DNA of 64,000 bases from Palleronia sediminis (GCF_004358695.1 NZ_SNAA01000002.1:62001-126000); one strand, 5' to 3'. Counted from the stretch's first letter, positions 18,460 through 32,678 are shown. Numbers and translations: made by a program. The notes: generated by a model from the letters alone, not told the origin.

Positions 18460-19589
18460 GGGTGTTCCTCGTCGCGGGCGAGGCCTCCGGCGATGCGCTC
18501 GGCGCGGCGCTGATAGACGGGCTGACGGCGCTCGCCCCCGAAACGCGGTTCATGGGCGTGGGCGGCGCCGCGATGGAGGCGCGCGGGCTGCAATCGCTTT
18601 TCCCGATGACCGATCTGAGCGTCATGGGGCTGGCCGAGATCCTGCCGCGATACCTGCATCTGCGCCGACGCCTGACCCAGACGGTCGAGGCGGCATCGGC
18701 TGCGCGGCCCGACGTGCTCATCACCATCGACAGCCCCGATTTCGGCCTGCGCGTCGCGAAACGGGTCCGCGCGCGGCATCCCGTGCGCACGGTGCATTAC
18801 GTCGCGCCATCGGTCTGGGCTTGGCGGCCGGGGAGGGCGCAGGCCATGGCGCCCTTTATCGACCAGGTGCTGGCGCTTTTGCCCTTCGAGCCGCCCTATA
18901 TGGAGGCCGCGGGCATCCGCTGCGATTTCGTCGGCCATCCCATTGCCACCGAGCCACGGGCCGATCCGGCGGCGGTGGCGGCATTCCGGCAGGCCCGCGC
19001 CGATGGCGGCGCGCGGATCGTCACGGTGCTGCCGGGCTCGCGCGGATCGGAGGTCGCGCGGCTCGCCCCGGTTTTCGGCGCGGCGCTGGCTCGTCTCGGG
19101 ACCGGGGGTCGGCGCCTGCGCGTCATCGTGCCGGCCGCGCCCGGTGTCGCCGCGGCCGTGCGCGCGCAGGTCGCCGGCTGGCCCGGCGCCGAGGTGATCG
19201 ACGGGGGCGACGACGCGCTCAAGCGGGTGGCCTTTGCCGCGTCGGATGCGGCGCTGGCGGCGTCAGGGACCGTCTCGCTTCAGCTTGCGGCCGCGGGCAC
19301 GCCGATGGTCATCGCCTATGATATGAACCCGTTGAGCCGTGCCATCGTGTCGCGCCTCTTGCGGGTCGGGACCGTCACGCTGGTCAATCTCGTGACCGGC
19401 CGCTGCGACGTGCCGGAATGCCTCGGGCGCGACTGCACGCCCGAGCGGATCGCGGCCGAACTTTCCGCGGTTCTCGACGACCCGGCGGCCCAGTCGGCCG
19501 CCCTGCGCGAGACGATGCGCGCGCTGGGGCAGGGCGGCGAGGATCCCGGCCTGCGGGCCGCGCGCGCCGTTCTGGACGGGTTGCGCTAG
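18456..19589 (+). CDS. lpxB: Lipid-A-disaccharide synthase
   Basis: Condenses UDP-2,3-diacylglucosamine with lipid X to form the lipid A disaccharide at the inner membrane. Motifs: [18 protein letters not shown] at the N-terminus, [34 protein letters not shown], and [19 protein letters not shown] near residue 190. 377 residues, normal. It ends the envelope operon; its TAG stop shares bases with the stop of convergent mnmA (19586-19589), so there is no space for a terminator outside coding DNA. Confidence 0.94.
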   Translation: MRVFLVAGEASGDALGAALIDGLTALAPETRFMGVGGAAMEARGLQSLFPMTDLSVMGLAEILPRYLHLRRRLTQTVEAASAARPDVLITIDSPDFGLRVAKRVRARHPVRTVHYVAPSVWAWRPGRAQAMAPFIDQVLALLPFEPPYMEAAGIRCDFVGHPIATEPRADPAAVAAFRQARADGGARIVTVLPGSRGSEVARLAPVFGAALARLGTGGRRLRVIVPAAPGVAAAVRAQVAGWPGAEVIDGGDDALKRVAFAASDAALAASGTVSLQLAAAGTPMVIAYDMNPLSRAIVSRLLRVGTVTLVNLVTGRCDVPECLGRDCTPERIAAELSAVLDDPAAQSAALRETMRALGQGGEDPGLRAARAVLDGLR

Positions 19590-20725
19590 CCGCGGTGGAT
19601 CCAGCCGCCGCCATGAACCCGCGTGCTGTCCGGATCGTAGAATACGCAGGCCTGCCCCGGCGACACGCCCTCTTCGGGGGTCATGAGTTCGACCTCGGCG
19701 GTGGTGTCGGATAGCGGCCGGATGATCGCCTCGCGCGGGGGGCGGGTCGAGCGGACCTTGACCGCAAGCGGCCATTCGCTGCGCGAGGTGAAGGGCGCAT
19801 CGCCCAGCCAGTTGATTTCGCGAACGGGAATGCGGCGCGTGGCCAGCAGCTCTTTGGGACCGACGACGACCCGGCGCCGTTCCACGTCGAGTTTCACGAC
19901 ATAGAGCGGATCGGCGAGCCCGCCGATGCCGAGCCCGCGACGTTGACCGACGGTGTAGTGAATCACCCCCTCGTGCCGTCCCAGCACGCGGCCCTCGGTG
20001 TCGACGATCTCGCCCGGATCGGCGGCGCCGGGGCGCAGCTTTTCGATGACGGCCGCGTAGTCGCCGTTGGGGACAAAGCAGATATCCTGGCTGTCGGGCT
20101 TGTCGGCCACGCCCAGCCCGTGCCGCGCGGCCAGCGCCCGCGTCTCGGCCTTGGTGGCGAGCCCGCCCAGCGGAAACCGCAGAAAGCCGAGCTGTTCCGC
20201 CGTGGTCGAGAACAGGAAATAGCTCTGGTCGCGCGCGGGGTCGGCCGCGCGATGAAGCTCGGGGCCGAAGGCGCCCGTCTCGCGCCGGATATAATGGCCC
20301 GTGGCCATGCAATCGGCATCGAGATCACGTGCCGTCTCGAGCAGGTCGCGGAACTTGACCCTTTCGTTGCAGCGGATGCAGGGCACCGGGGTCGCGCCGG
20401 CAAGGTAGCTGTCGGCGAACTCGTCGATCACCGCCTCGCGAAAGGCGTTCTCGTAATCGAGGACGTAATGCGGAAATCCCATCGTCTCGGCCACGCGGCG
20501 GGCATCGTGGATGTCGCGCCCCGCGCAGCAGGCGCCCTTTTTCGCGAGGGCCGCGCCGTGATCGTAGAGCTGCAGCGTCATGCCGATCACGTCATAGCCC
20601 TGCGCGGCAAGCTCGGCCGCGACAACCGAGCTGTCGACGCCGCCGGACATGGCCACGACGACGCGGGTATCGGCCGGGGCCTTGTCGAAACCGAGCGAGT
20701 TGAGCGGCTGCCGGTCGAGCGCCAT
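19586..20725 (-). CDS. mnmA: tRNA-specific 2-thiouridylase MnmA
   Basis: Inserts sulfur at position 2 of the wobble uridine of Lys, Glu and Gln tRNAs. The PP-loop [13 protein letters not shown] lies near residue 26, the catalytic Cys pair is in [14 protein letters not shown] or [11 protein letters not shown] and the later FVPNGDY region, and [11 protein letters not shown] and DSQDICF are also present. The chosen ATG at 20725 gives 379 residues; an extension upstream to 21115 would run through the sciP gene. It is divergent from sciP with a 126-base spacer and convergent with lpxB. Confidence 0.93.
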   Translation of the reverse strand: MALDRQPLNSLGFDKAPADTRVVVAMSGGVDSSVVAAELAAQGYDVIGMTLQLYDHGAALAKKGACCAGRDIHDARRVAETMGFPHYVLDYENAFREAVIDEFADSYLAGATPVPCIRCNERVKFRDLLETARDLDADCMATGHYIRRETGAFGPELHRAADPARDQSYFLFSTTAEQLGFLRFPLGGLATKAETRALAARHGLGVADKPDSQDICFVPNGDYAAVIEKLRPGAADPGEIVDTEGRVLGRHEGVIHYTVGQRRGLGIGGLADPLYVVKLDVERRRVVVGPKELLATRRIPVREINWLGDAPFTSRSEWPLAVKVRSTRPPREAIIRPLSDTTAEVELMTPEEGVSPGQACVFYDPDSTRVHGGGWIHRG

Positions 20726-20826
20726 GATCGCGGTCCTTTCGGAAAATGAGCGTCCAAATATAGGAAAATGCGCCGTATTCGCAAGGCGGTAGGCAACGAA
20801 TCCGAAACCATCGACGGTCATATTGG

Positions 20827-20845
20827 CCCCGTGAACGAAACGGGG
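20827..20845 (+). other. Short inverted repeat over the sciP ribosome binding site
   Basis: Arms CCCCGT and ACGGGG with a 7-base loop. The right arm covers part of the GGGGTGAGA ribosome binding site of sciP, so folding of the mRNA could lower translation. The stem is only 6 pairs. Confidence 0.3.
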
Positions 20846-20851
20846 TGAGAC

Positions 20852-21130
20852 ATGTATATCAAGAAAGTCGACGGAAAGCGCGCGATCAAGCTGCCGGGGG
20901 GCGGAACGATGACGCGGGCGGACCTGCCCGATCCCGCGACGCGCCGATGGGTGGCGAGCCGCAAGGCGGCGGTGGTGCGCGCGGTTCAGGGCGGGCTCAT
21001 CGCGCGGGAAGAGGCGCGCGCGATGTATGCGCTCAGCGACGAGGAATACGCCTCGTGGGAAGAGGCGAATGCCCGCCACGGAGAAGAGGGCCTGAAAGCC
21101 ACACGTCTGCAGCAAACCCGCGAAGGGTGA
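20852..21130 (+). CDS. sciP: SciP-type CtrA inhibitor (DUF1153 helix-turn-helix protein)
   Basis: Small DNA-binding protein that, in Caulobacter, binds CtrA and blocks its activation of target promoters after division. The 92 residues match the DUF1153 family: [20 protein letters not shown], then [20 protein letters not shown] and a helix-turn-helix with [20 protein letters not shown]. The gene lies 91 bases upstream of ctrA in the same orientation, which supports the regulatory link. The start follows GGGGTGAGAC. Its exact role in this organism is inferred from the family. Confidence 0.88.
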   Translation: MYIKKVDGKRAIKLPGGGTMTRADLPDPATRRWVASRKAAVVRAVQGGLIAREEARAMYALSDEEYASWEEANARHGEEGLKATRLQQTREG

Positions 21131-21158
21131 CTCGCTTTTTGGTAAACCTCACCTTTTG

Positions 21159-21173
21159 ATAAGGTCCTGTTAA
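21159..21173 (+). promoter_or_regulatory. CtrA-type binding box upstream of ctrA
   Basis: The sequence ATAA-GGTCCTG-TTAA fits the CtrA consensus TTAA-N7-TTAA with one mismatch, 49 bases before the ctrA start. The surrounding DNA is unusually AT-rich for this genome. It suggests that CtrA regulates its own gene. Seen by eye only; no footprint exists for this organism. Confidence 0.6.
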
Positions 21174-21221
21174 GGGTATGGTCTTATGGATTGTCCCGCC
21201 AAGCTGCCAACGGGGTATCCC

Positions 21222-21935
21222 ATGAGAGTTCTCCTTGTCGAAGACGATCCGACCACGTCGCGCAGCATCGAGCTGATGCTGACCCATGCCAACCTTAACG
21301 TTTACTGCACCGATATGGGCGAGGAAGGCGTCGATCTCGCGCGTCTTTACGACTACGACATCATCCTGCTCGATCTGAACCTGCCGGACATGCACGGCCA
21401 TGACGTGCTGCGCAAACTGCGCCGGTCGCGGATCGAGACGCCCATCCTGATCCTGTCGGGGGCCGACGATACCGAGACGAAGCTCGCCGGGTTCGGGTTC
21501 GGCGCGGATGACCACCTGACCAAGCCCTTCCATCGCGAGGAACTGGTGGCGCGCATCCATGCGATCGTGCGCCGCTCCAAGGGGCATTCGCAATCGCTGA
21601 TCCGCACTGGGCGCATCGTGGTCAATCTCGACGCCAAGACGGTGGAGTTCGACGGCCAGCCGATCCACCTGACCGGCAAGGAATACCAGATGTTCGAGCT
21701 GTTGAGCCTGCGAAAGGGCACGACGCTCACCAAGGAGATGTTCCTAAACCACCTTTATGGCGGCATGGACGAGCCCGAGCTCAAGATCATCGACGTGTTC
21801 ATCTGCAAGCTGCGCAAGAAGATCGCCAAGGCGACCGGCGGCGACAACTACATCGAAACCGTCTGGGGCCGGGGCTACGTGCTGCGCGACCCGGAAACGG
21901 CCGATATCCCCGAAGGCGTGGCCTTCGCGGGCTAG
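21222..21935 (+). CDS. ctrA: Cell-cycle response regulator CtrA
   Basis: OmpR-type response regulator controlling motility, gene-transfer-agent and cell-cycle genes in alphaproteobacteria. Receiver domain at residues 1-115 with acidic pocket EDD (7-9), phosphoacceptor Asp51 in [11 protein letters not shown] and Lys in [13 protein letters not shown]; winged-helix DNA-binding domain from about residue 125 with [16 protein letters not shown] and [12 protein letters not shown]. The ATG at 21222 starts MRVLLVEDD, as in characterised CtrA proteins. 237 residues. The C-terminus ends EGVAFAG, without the terminal Ala-Ala linked to proteolysis in Caulobacter. Confidence 0.95.
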   Translation: MRVLLVEDDPTTSRSIELMLTHANLNVYCTDMGEEGVDLARLYDYDIILLDLNLPDMHGHDVLRKLRRSRIETPILILSGADDTETKLAGFGFGADDHLTKPFHREELVARIHAIVRRSKGHSQSLIRTGRIVVNLDAKTVEFDGQPIHLTGKEYQMFELLSLRKGTTLTKEMFLNHLYGGMDEPELKIIDVFICKLRKKIAKATGGDNYIETVWGRGYVLRDPETADIPEGVAFAG

Positions 21936-21979
21936 ACCCGCGGCGCGGGCGACTGGACGGACCGGTTCCGCTCTTCTAG

Positions 21980-26346
<4,367 letters not shown>

Positions 26347-26352
26347 CGCTTT

Positions 26353-26426
26353 GTTCCGCTTTGTTCGCGAAAGTTCTTGCCCGGCCCACCGAATCGTGAG
26401 AACAAAGTGACAACGGAAAGCGGAAC
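26353..26426 (+). promoter_or_regulatory. Phased GTTC/GAAC half-site array, possible operator
   Basis: Three GTTC tetramers start exactly 10 bases apart (26353, 26363, 26373). Facing them on the other side are GAAC (26400), CAAC (26411) and GAAC (26423), spaced 11-12 bases. The outer arms are perfect 10-base inverted copies (GTTCCGCTTT at 26353-26362 and AAAGCGGAAC at 26417-26426), and CTTTGTTC/GAACAAAG pairs are nested inside. Such helical phasing suggests cooperative binding of a regulator. GTTC half-sites recall the alphaproteobacterial LexA box, whose usual start-to-start spacing is 11. Confidence 0.45.
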
Positions 26427-26440
26427 GGGAGGCCGAGCAG

Positions 26441-26560
26441 ATGATACGGGACGTCAAGGCGATCGTGGCGCGCGGGGATGACCTCGTCGGGGATTTCATC
26501 GGTGCGGCGGCGCTTGTGGTCCTGTTCGTGGGCGCATTGCACCTGACCGCTTTCCTCTAG
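26441..26560 (+). CDS. Small single-pass membrane protein, 39 residues, unknown function
   Basis: Reading frame beginning MIRDVKAIVARGDDLVGDF, followed by a 19-residue hydrophobic segment (IGAAALVVLFVGALHLTAF) to the C-terminus. So the protein has a charged amphipathic head and a tail anchor in the membrane, an architecture seen in small stress or regulatory membrane proteins. GGGAGG 11 bases upstream is a good ribosome binding site. It lies 94 bases after recG, directly behind the phased half-site array, and is followed by an intrinsic terminator at 26668-26706. I do not recognise the family. Confidence 0.6.
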   Translation: MIRDVKAIVARGDDLVGDFIGAAALVVLFVGALHLTAFL

Positions 26561-26667
26561 GGTTCTGTCCGCGTCGCCGTCACGTCGGCCCGCCGCATCC
26601 AAGGCTTAGCGATGCGCCTGTCCTGCCGCGGGGAAACCCCTTTGGGCCGATCGGTAAGACGCCACTC

Positions 26668-26706
26668 GCCGCCGCCATCCCGCAAGGGGATGCGCGGCGG
26701 CTTTTT
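26668..26706 (+). terminator. Intrinsic terminator after the 39-residue membrane protein
   Basis: GC-rich stem built from GCCGCCGCCATCCC and GGGGATGCGCGGCGGC with a GCAA tetraloop, followed directly by TTTTT. It ends plus-strand transcription ahead of the convergent scaffold gene that stops at 26740. The 107 bases between the small gene and this stem hold a second hairpin (GGGGAAACCCC near 26630) and no reading frame I can support. Confidence 0.7.
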
Positions 26707-26739
26707 CTTGCGGCTACGGGGGTATGTCAGGCCGCGATG

Positions 26740-27189
26740 TCAGGCGCAGGCGGCTTTCTCGGCCTCGGCCACCGCCTCGGCCGTCGCGTCGAGCGTCAGA
26801 AGGATCGAGGCATGGCGGTTCTTGTAGTCGCGCGCCGGGCTCAGCACCTCGAGCCCGTCGAACGGGGCTTGCGGGGCAGGGCCGTCGTCTTTCAGCATCG
26901 CGCGCAACTCGTCCCGTGCGGTTTCGATCTCGGCGCGGCTGCGGCCGATGACGACGCGACCGACCACCGACGCGGCCGCCTGACCGAGCGCGCAGGCCTT
27001 CACGTCCTGCGCGAAATCGGTCACGCGCCCGTCGGACACCGTCACGTCGACCGTTACCGTCGATCCGCAAAGCGGAGAGCGTTTGCGCACGCTGGCCTGC
27101 GGCGCGTCGAGACGGCCGACATGCGGCATGTCGGCGGCCAGTTCCAGGATGCGGCCCGAATAGAGCTTGATGAGATCGGTTTCGGCCAT
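26740..27189 (-). CDS. Iron-sulfur cluster scaffold-like protein (IscU/SufU/NifU N-terminal family)
   Basis: 149-residue protein of the U-type scaffold family on which Fe-S clusters are built. It shows NPLCG-like RSPLCGSTVTVDVTV near residue 38 and KACALGQAAASVVG near residue 69, matching the first two cluster-binding Cys positions. At the place of the third Cys (the K-C-A-x-L motif) it reads NRHASILLTL, so His appears instead; another Cys is two residues from the C-terminus. It may thus bind a cluster differently or have another role. It is divergent from hisI by 66 bases. Confidence 0.75.
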   Translation of the reverse strand: MAETDLIKLYSGRILELAADMPHVGRLDAPQASVRKRSPLCGSTVTVDVTVSDGRVTDFAQDVKACALGQAAASVVGRVVIGRSRAEIETARDELRAMLKDDGPAPQAPFDGLEVLSPARDYKNRHASILLTLDATAEAVAEAEKAACA

Positions 27190-27255
27190 GGCTTTTCCTC
27201 CGGGCGTCCGGCCTCTAGATAGGGCAATCGCGGCCCGCGGAAAAGGAGTGCGCAG

Positions 27256-27612
27256 ATGGCTTTCGACCCCGATGGATTGCGCTTTGACGACGCGGGGCTG
27301 ATCCCCGCCATCGCGCAGGATGCGTCCAGCGGCGCCGTGCTGATGATGGCCTGGATGAATGCCGAGGCCGTTCGCCGCACGCTGGAGACCGGCCGCGTCA
27401 CGTACTGGAGCCGGTCGCGGCAGGCCTTTTGGGTCAAGGGCGAAACCTCGGGCAATTTGCAGCACCTGGTCGAGATGCGAATCGATTGCGATGCCGATTG
27501 CCTGCTGTTGCAGGTCCGCCAGGACGGGCCCGCCTGCCATACGGGCCGGCAGAGCTGTTTCTACACCGCGATCCGCGATGGCGATGCGGTCGAGATCATG
27601 CGCCCCGCGTAA
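27256..27612 (+). CDS. hisI: Phosphoribosyl-AMP cyclohydrolase
   Basis: Opens the adenine ring of phosphoribosyl-AMP, third step of histidine synthesis. The 118-residue protein is the stand-alone form without the HisE domain. Motifs: [36 protein letters not shown] and the metal-binding [11 protein letters not shown] with [11 protein letters not shown]. The AAGGAG upstream of the ATG is a good ribosome binding site. Its 3' end overlaps the end of convergent gluQRS by 17 bases. Confidence 0.95.
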   Translation: MAFDPDGLRFDDAGLIPAIAQDASSGAVLMMAWMNAEAVRRTLETGRVTYWSRSRQAFWVKGETSGNLQHLVEMRIDCDADCLLLQVRQDGPACHTGRQSCFYTAIRDGDAVEIMRPA

Positions 27613-28426
27613 GCCCGACCATCGCGCGGATATCGGCGGGGCGCGCCCCCGCCTCGCGATAGGTGCGCAGCGCGCGGGCATCGTTGCGCTTGGCCAGCCG
27701 CTTTCCCTGCGCGTCGCGGATCAGTCGGTGATGGTGATAAACGGGCGAAGAAATCCCCATAAGCCGCTGTAGCAGAACGTGTATCGCCGTTGCATCCTGC
27801 AAATCGCGCCCGCGCACCACGTCCGTTATGTCCTGCGCCGCATCGTCGAGCACCACGGAGAGATGATAGGACGTGCCCATATCGCGCCGCGCCAGCACGA
27901 TATCGCCGACCTCCTGCACCAGACGGTCCGCGCCGATCTCGATATCGCGGCCCGTGTCGTGAAACCGGATGGGCCCGGTGCGGGCAACGGCGCGGTCCAT
28001 GTGCAGCCGGATCGCCGCGCCCGCGGCATCGCGCCCGGCCGTCTTGCAGGTGCCGGGATAGATCGGGCCGTCGGGGCCGGTGGCGACCCCCTCCTGCGGG
28101 GCCGATGCGGCCTCGGCGATGTCGCGGCGCGTGCAGGTGCAGGCATAGGTCAACCCCATTGCGCCCAGGCGGTCGAGCGCCGCGCGATAGACGCCCAGCC
28201 GCTCGGACTGGCGCATCACGGGGCGCGGCCAGTCCAGCCCCAGCCACGACAGATCGTCGAATATCGCGGCCTCCCATTCGGGGCGGGACCGGCTGAGGTC
28301 GATATCCTCGATCCTCAGCAGGAACGTCCCGCCCGACTCCTGCGCCATGTCAAAGGCGGTCAGCGCCGAAAACGCGTGCCCAAGATGCAGCGGACCCGTC
28401 GGCGAAGGCGCAAATCGGGTGCGCAT
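27596..28426 (-). CDS. gluQ: Glutamyl-Q tRNA(Asp) synthetase
   Basis: Truncated glutamyl-tRNA synthetase paralogue that attaches Glu to the queuosine base at the wobble position of tRNA(Asp). It has the catalytic core only: [19 protein letters not shown] (HIGH motif at residues 15-18), the zinc-binding ACTCTRRDI and PGTCK, and KRLAKRND in place of KMSKS. 276 residues, far shorter than GltX, with no anticodon-binding domain. It starts 4 bases after trmFO, so gyrA-trmFO-gluQRS are in the same orientation and link topology and tRNA modification. Confidence 0.92.
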   Translation of the reverse strand: MRTRFAPSPTGPLHLGHAFSALTAFDMAQESGGTFLLRIEDIDLSRSRPEWEAAIFDDLSWLGLDWPRPVMRQSERLGVYRAALDRLGAMGLTYACTCTRRDIAEAASAPQEGVATGPDGPIYPGTCKTAGRDAAGAAIRLHMDRAVARTGPIRFHDTGRDIEIGADRLVQEVGDIVLARRDMGTSYHLSVVLDDAAQDITDVVRGRDLQDATAIHVLLQRLMGISSPVYHHHRLIRDAQGKRLAKRNDARALRTYREAGARPADIRAMVGLTRGA

Positions 28427-28430
28427 CCGC

Positions 28431-29786
28431 TCAGGCCGGCAGAGGCGCGGCCGTCGTCTCGAGCCACGCGGCCCAATCGGCCTTGGCGCGGTCGGTATAG
28501 GCCTTGTACCGGGCCGGACGGTTCCGCCGCCCGCCCTTGAGATCGACCGGGGGGAACAGCCCGAAATTGACGTTCATCGGCTGGAACGTCTTGGCGTCGG
28601 CACCGCCGGTGATATGGCTGACCAGTGCGCCCATGGCGGTCGTCGGGGGAACGGGCGGCACCGCGCGCCCCGCGATCTCGGCCAGCGCGAACCGCCCCGC
28701 CAAAAGGCCCATCGCCGCGGATTCGACATAGCCCTCGACCCCGGTGATCTGCCCGGCAAAGCGCAGGTTCGGCCGTGATTTCAGTCGCAGTTCGTGATCG
28801 AGCAGGGTCGGCGAGTTGATGAAGGTGTTGCGGTGGATCCCGCCGAGCCGGGCGAAACCGGCATTCTGAAGACCGGGAATCATCCGAAATACAGCGGCTT
28901 GCGCGCCATACTTCATCTTGGTCTGAAAGCCCACGATATTGTAGAGCGTGCCGAGCGCGTTGTCCCGCCTAAGCTGCACGACCGCCCAGGGTTTCACGTC
29001 GGGGGCGTGGGGGTTGGTCAGGCCCACGGGTTTCATCGGTCCGTGCCTCAGCGTCTCGCGCCCACGCTCGGCCATCACCTCGATCGGCAGGCAGCCGTCG
29101 AAATACTGCGCCGTCTCGCCCTCGTGGAACTCGGTCTTTTCGGCGGCAAGAAGCGCGTCGATGAACGCCTCGTAGGTGTCGCGATCCATCGGACAGTTGA
29201 TATAGGCGGTGAGTTCGTCCTCGGTCTCGCCCTTGTCATAGCGCGATTGCCGCCATGCCGCGCTCAAGTCGATCGTGTCGGCATGGACGATGGGGGCGAT
29301 GGCGTCGAAAAACGCGAGCTGATCGGCCCCGGTCTCGGCGCGGATCGCCTGCGCCAGCGCGCCCGAGGTCAGCGGCCCGGTCGCGATGATCCAGTGACCT
29401 TCGCGCGGTATGTGATCTATTTCAGTGCCTTGCACATCGATATTCGCGTGGGACTTGAGCTTTTCGGTCACGGCCACGGCAAAGGCGTCGCGGTCGACGG
29501 CCAGCGCGCCCCCGGCGGGCAGGCGGTGCCGGTCGGCCATCTCCATGATGAGCCCTCCGGCGCGGCGCATTTCCCAATGCAGCAGCCCCACGGCGTTCTG
29601 TTCGTCGTCATCCGACCGGAACGAGTTGGAGCACACCATTTCCGCAAGATGCCCGGTGTGATGCGCGAATGTGCCGATCTTGGGGCGCATCTCGTGGATG
29701 ACGACGCGCAGCCCGGCCCGTGCGGCCTGCCAGGCGGCTTCGGACCCGGCCATCCCGCCGCCGACGATATGCAGAGTTTCGGTCAT
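28431..29786 (-). CDS. trmFO: Methylenetetrahydrofolate-tRNA (uracil-5-) methyltransferase TrmFO
   Basis: Folate-dependent flavoenzyme that makes ribothymidine-54 in the T-loop of tRNA. FAD-binding [17 protein letters not shown] at the N-terminus followed by HEMRP, then [15 protein letters not shown] with the first conserved Cys, and [16 protein letters not shown] with the second. The C-terminal part has [19 protein letters not shown]. 451 residues, as in the family; it lacks the MnmG C-terminal extension. 111 bases separate it from the gyrA stop upstream and 4 from gluQRS downstream. Confidence 0.94.
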   Translation of the reverse strand: MTETLHIVGGGMAGSEAAWQAARAGLRVVIHEMRPKIGTFAHHTGHLAEMVCSNSFRSDDDEQNAVGLLHWEMRRAGGLIMEMADRHRLPAGGALAVDRDAFAVAVTEKLKSHANIDVQGTEIDHIPREGHWIIATGPLTSGALAQAIRAETGADQLAFFDAIAPIVHADTIDLSAAWRQSRYDKGETEDELTAYINCPMDRDTYEAFIDALLAAEKTEFHEGETAQYFDGCLPIEVMAERGRETLRHGPMKPVGLTNPHAPDVKPWAVVQLRRDNALGTLYNIVGFQTKMKYGAQAAVFRMIPGLQNAGFARLGGIHRNTFINSPTLLDHELRLKSRPNLRFAGQITGVEGYVESAAMGLLAGRFALAEIAGRAVPPVPPTTAMGALVSHITGGADAKTFQPMNVNFGLFPPVDLKGGRRNRPARYKAYTDRAKADWAAWLETTAAPLPA

Positions 29787-29897
29787 GATCGCTCCGGTTT
29801 GGTGTAATTCGAGACGAAAGCGGCCGAGATTGCCCCGCCGCGTTCACCTTTCGTCAAGCCCGGATCGGGGAGGCTGGACCTGCGCGGGTGGCGTCGA

Positions 29898-32678
29898 TCA
29901 CGCCTCGTCCGTGTCGCCCGTTCCGGTGGCGCCGTCGATCTCGGCCTCGACGATGTCCTCGGCATTCTGCTCGGCGATCCAGGCCACGGACACGACGTCC
30001 TCGCTCTCGCCGGTGTTGAACACCTTGACGCCGCCCGCACCGCGCGAGCGGAACGAGATGCCCTCGACCGGGACGCGGATCGACTGCCCGCGCGAGGTCG
30101 CCAACATGATCTGGTCGTCGAGATCGACCGGGAACGACGAAACGAGAGGACCGCCGCGCATGGCCTTGTCCATCGCCATCACGCCTTGCCCGCCGCGCCC
30201 GCGCACGGGGTAGTCATGCGACGAGCTGAGCTTGCCCGACCCCTGTTGCGTCACGGTCAGGATCAGGTCCTCGGCCGCGGACATCTCGGCATAGCGTTCG
30301 GGCGAGAAATCCGACGCCTCGCCGGCCTGCTCGTCCTCGTCGGCCTCGGGCTCTTCGGTGACGCCGGCGGTGGCGCGGCGCATCTTGAGATAGGTCATCC
30401 GCTCTTCGGGGGTGGCCTCGAAATGGCGGATGATCGACATCGACACGACCCGGTCGCCATCGGCCAGCCGGATGCCGCGCACGCCGGTCGACTTGCGGCC
30501 CTTGAACACCCGCAGGTCGGTGACGGGGAACCGGATGGCGCGCCCGAGCGCGGTCACGAGCATCACGTCATCGGCCTCGGAGGCGATCCGCGCATTCACG
30601 AGGCTCACACCCTCGGGCAGGTCCATCGCGATCTTGCCGTTGCGCATGACGTTGGTGAAATCCGACAGCGCGTTGCGCCGGACATCGCCCGCCGAGGTGG
30701 CGAACACGATCTGCAGCTCGTCCCAGTCCTCTTCGGGCCGGTCGACGGGCATGATGGCCGCGATCGACACACCGGGCGGGATCGGCAGGATATTGACCAC
30801 GGCCTTTCCGCGCGAGGTCCGCCCCCCCTGCGGCAGGCGCCAGGTCTTGAGCTTGTAGGCCATGCCGTCGGTGGTGAAGAACAGAAGCTGGTCGCGCGTA
30901 TTGGCCACGAAAAGCGTCGTGACCACGTCCTCGTCCTTGAGCCCGCCGCCCGACAGCCCCTTGCCGCCGCGGCGCTGCGACCGGAACTCGGCCAGCGACG
31001 TGCGCTTGACATAGCCGCCCTGGGTAACGGTCACGACCATGTCCTCGGGCTCGATCAGGTCCTCGTCGAGCATGTCGCCCGCCCAGTCCTGGATCTCGGT
31101 GCGGCGCGGGACGGCAAAGCTTTCGCGAACCTCGCGCAGCTCGTTGGAGATGATCTCCATCACGCGGTCGCGCGATCGAAGAATGTCGAGGAAGTCCTTG
31201 ATCTTGCTCGCAAGATCTTCGAGCTCGTCGGTCACTTCCTTGACGCCGAGCTGGGTCAGCCGTTGCAGCCGCAACTCGAGGATGGCGCGGGCCTGCACTT
31301 CGGACAGGTTATAGGTTCCGTCCTCGTTCATCGTGTGGCTCGGGTCGTCGATCAGCCGGATGTAGGGGGCGATCTCGGCCGCGGGCCAGCGCCGTTCCAT
31401 CAGGCTCGCGCGCGCCTCGGCGGCGTCGCGGCTGGCGCGGATGGTGGCCACGACCTCGTCCACGTTCGACACCGCGACCGCGAGACCGCAGAGCACATGC
31501 GCCCGCTCGCGCGCCTTGCGCAGCTCGAACGCGGTCCGGCGGGCGACGACATCCTCGCGGAAGGTGATGAAATGCGTGAGGAATTCGCGCAGCGTCAGTT
31601 GCTCGGGGCGGCCGCCATGCAGCGCCAGCATGTTGCAGCCGAAGGAGGTCTGCATCGGGGTGAACCGCCAAAGCTGGTTCAGCACCACGTCGGGGGTCGC
31701 GTCACGCTTGAGCTCGATCACCACGCGGACGCCGACGCGGTCGGATTCGTCCTGAACGGCCGAGATGCCTTCGATCTTTTTCTCGCGGGCAAGTTCGGCG
31801 ATGCGTTCGACCATGCTGGCCTTGTTGACCTGATAGGGCACCTCGTCGATGACGATGGCAAAGCGGTCCTTCCGAATCTCCTCGATCCGGGTCTTGGCGC
31901 GGATCACCACGCTGCCGCGCCCTTCGAGATAGGCCTTGCGCGCACCGGCACGGCCCAGGATCTGCCCGCCCGTGGGGAAATCGGGCGCCGGCACGATCTC
32001 GAGCAGGCGGTCGGTCGACAGGTCGGGATCCTCGATCAGCGCGAGCGTCGCGTCGATCACCTCGCCGAGATTGTGGGGCGGGATGTTCGTGGCCATGCCG
32101 ACCGCGATCCCCCCCGCGCCGTTGACCAGCATGTTGGGAAAGCGCGCGGGCAGGACCGTCGGCTCGAGATCCTTGCCGTCGTAATTGTCCTGGAAATCGA
32201 CGGTGTCCTTTTCGATATCGGCCAGGAGGGATTGCGCCGGCCGGTCCATGCGCACCTCGGTATAGCGCATCGCGGCCGGGTTATCGCCGTCCATCGACCC
32301 GAAATTGCCCTGCCCGTCGAGCAGCGGCAGCGACATCGAGAAATCCTGCGCCATCCGCACGAGCGCCTCGTAGATCGCGCTGTCGCCATGCGGGTGATAC
32401 TTGCCCATGACATCGCCCACGGGCCGCGCGGATTTGCGGTAGGGCTTGTCATGCGTGTTGCCGGTCTCGTGCATGGCATAGAGAATGCGCCGATGCACCG
32501 GCTTGAGCCCGTCGCGCAAATCGGGGATCGCGCGGCTGACGATGACCGACATCGCATAGTCGAGAAACGAGGTCCGCATCTCGTCGGCGATATCGATGGT
32601 CGGCCCGTCATGGCGCGGGCCGTCGGGCCCCGCGGGTCCGGCGTCGATCTCTTCGGGCGGTTCGGGCGTATCGCTCAA
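29898..32678 (-). CDS. gyrA: DNA gyrase subunit A
   Basis: Breaks and rejoins DNA to introduce negative supercoils as A2B2 with GyrB. Catalytic Tyr139 lies in MRYTEVRM; the quinolone-determining region reads [17 protein letters not shown], with Ser100 at the E. coli Ser83 position and Glu104 at the Asp87 position. The C-terminal beta-pinwheel contains the GyrA box QRRGGKG. 926 residues, somewhat longer than the E. coli protein. The probable start is TTG at 32678, the codon before SDTPEPPEE, preceded by AAGG; there is no ATG before the conserved core except within it. Confidence 0.95.
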   Translation of the reverse strand: MSDTPEPPEEIDAGPAGPDGPRHDGPTIDIADEMRTSFLDYAMSVIVSRAIPDLRDGLKPVHRRILYAMHETGNTHDKPYRKSARPVGDVMGKYHPHGDSAIYEALVRMAQDFSMSLPLLDGQGNFGSMDGDNPAAMRYTEVRMDRPAQSLLADIEKDTVDFQDNYDGKDLEPTVLPARFPNMLVNGAGGIAVGMATNIPPHNLGEVIDATLALIEDPDLSTDRLLEIVPAPDFPTGGQILGRAGARKAYLEGRGSVVIRAKTRIEEIRKDRFAIVIDEVPYQVNKASMVERIAELAREKKIEGISAVQDESDRVGVRVVIELKRDATPDVVLNQLWRFTPMQTSFGCNMLALHGGRPEQLTLREFLTHFITFREDVVARRTAFELRKARERAHVLCGLAVAVSNVDEVVATIRASRDAAEARASLMERRWPAAEIAPYIRLIDDPSHTMNEDGTYNLSEVQARAILELRLQRLTQLGVKEVTDELEDLASKIKDFLDILRSRDRVMEIISNELREVRESFAVPRRTEIQDWAGDMLDEDLIEPEDMVVTVTQGGYVKRTSLAEFRSQRRGGKGLSGGGLKDEDVVTTLFVANTRDQLLFFTTDGMAYKLKTWRLPQGGRTSRGKAVVNILPIPPGVSIAAIMPVDRPEEDWDELQIVFATSAGDVRRNALSDFTNVMRNGKIAMDLPEGVSLVNARIASEADDVMLVTALGRAIRFPVTDLRVFKGRKSTGVRGIRLADGDRVVSMSIIRHFEATPEERMTYLKMRRATAGVTEEPEADEDEQAGEASDFSPERYAEMSAAEDLILTVTQQGSGKLSSSHDYPVRGRGGQGVMAMDKAMRGGPLVSSFPVDLDDQIMLATSRGQSIRVPVEGISFRSRGAGGVKVFNTGESEDVVSVAWIAEQNAEDIVEAEIDGATGTGDTDEA

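Noticed and set aside
26353-26376. Canonical LexA box (GTTC-N7-GTTC)
   Set aside because: Spacing between GTTC copies is 6 bases, not 7, so it is recorded as an unexplained array instead.
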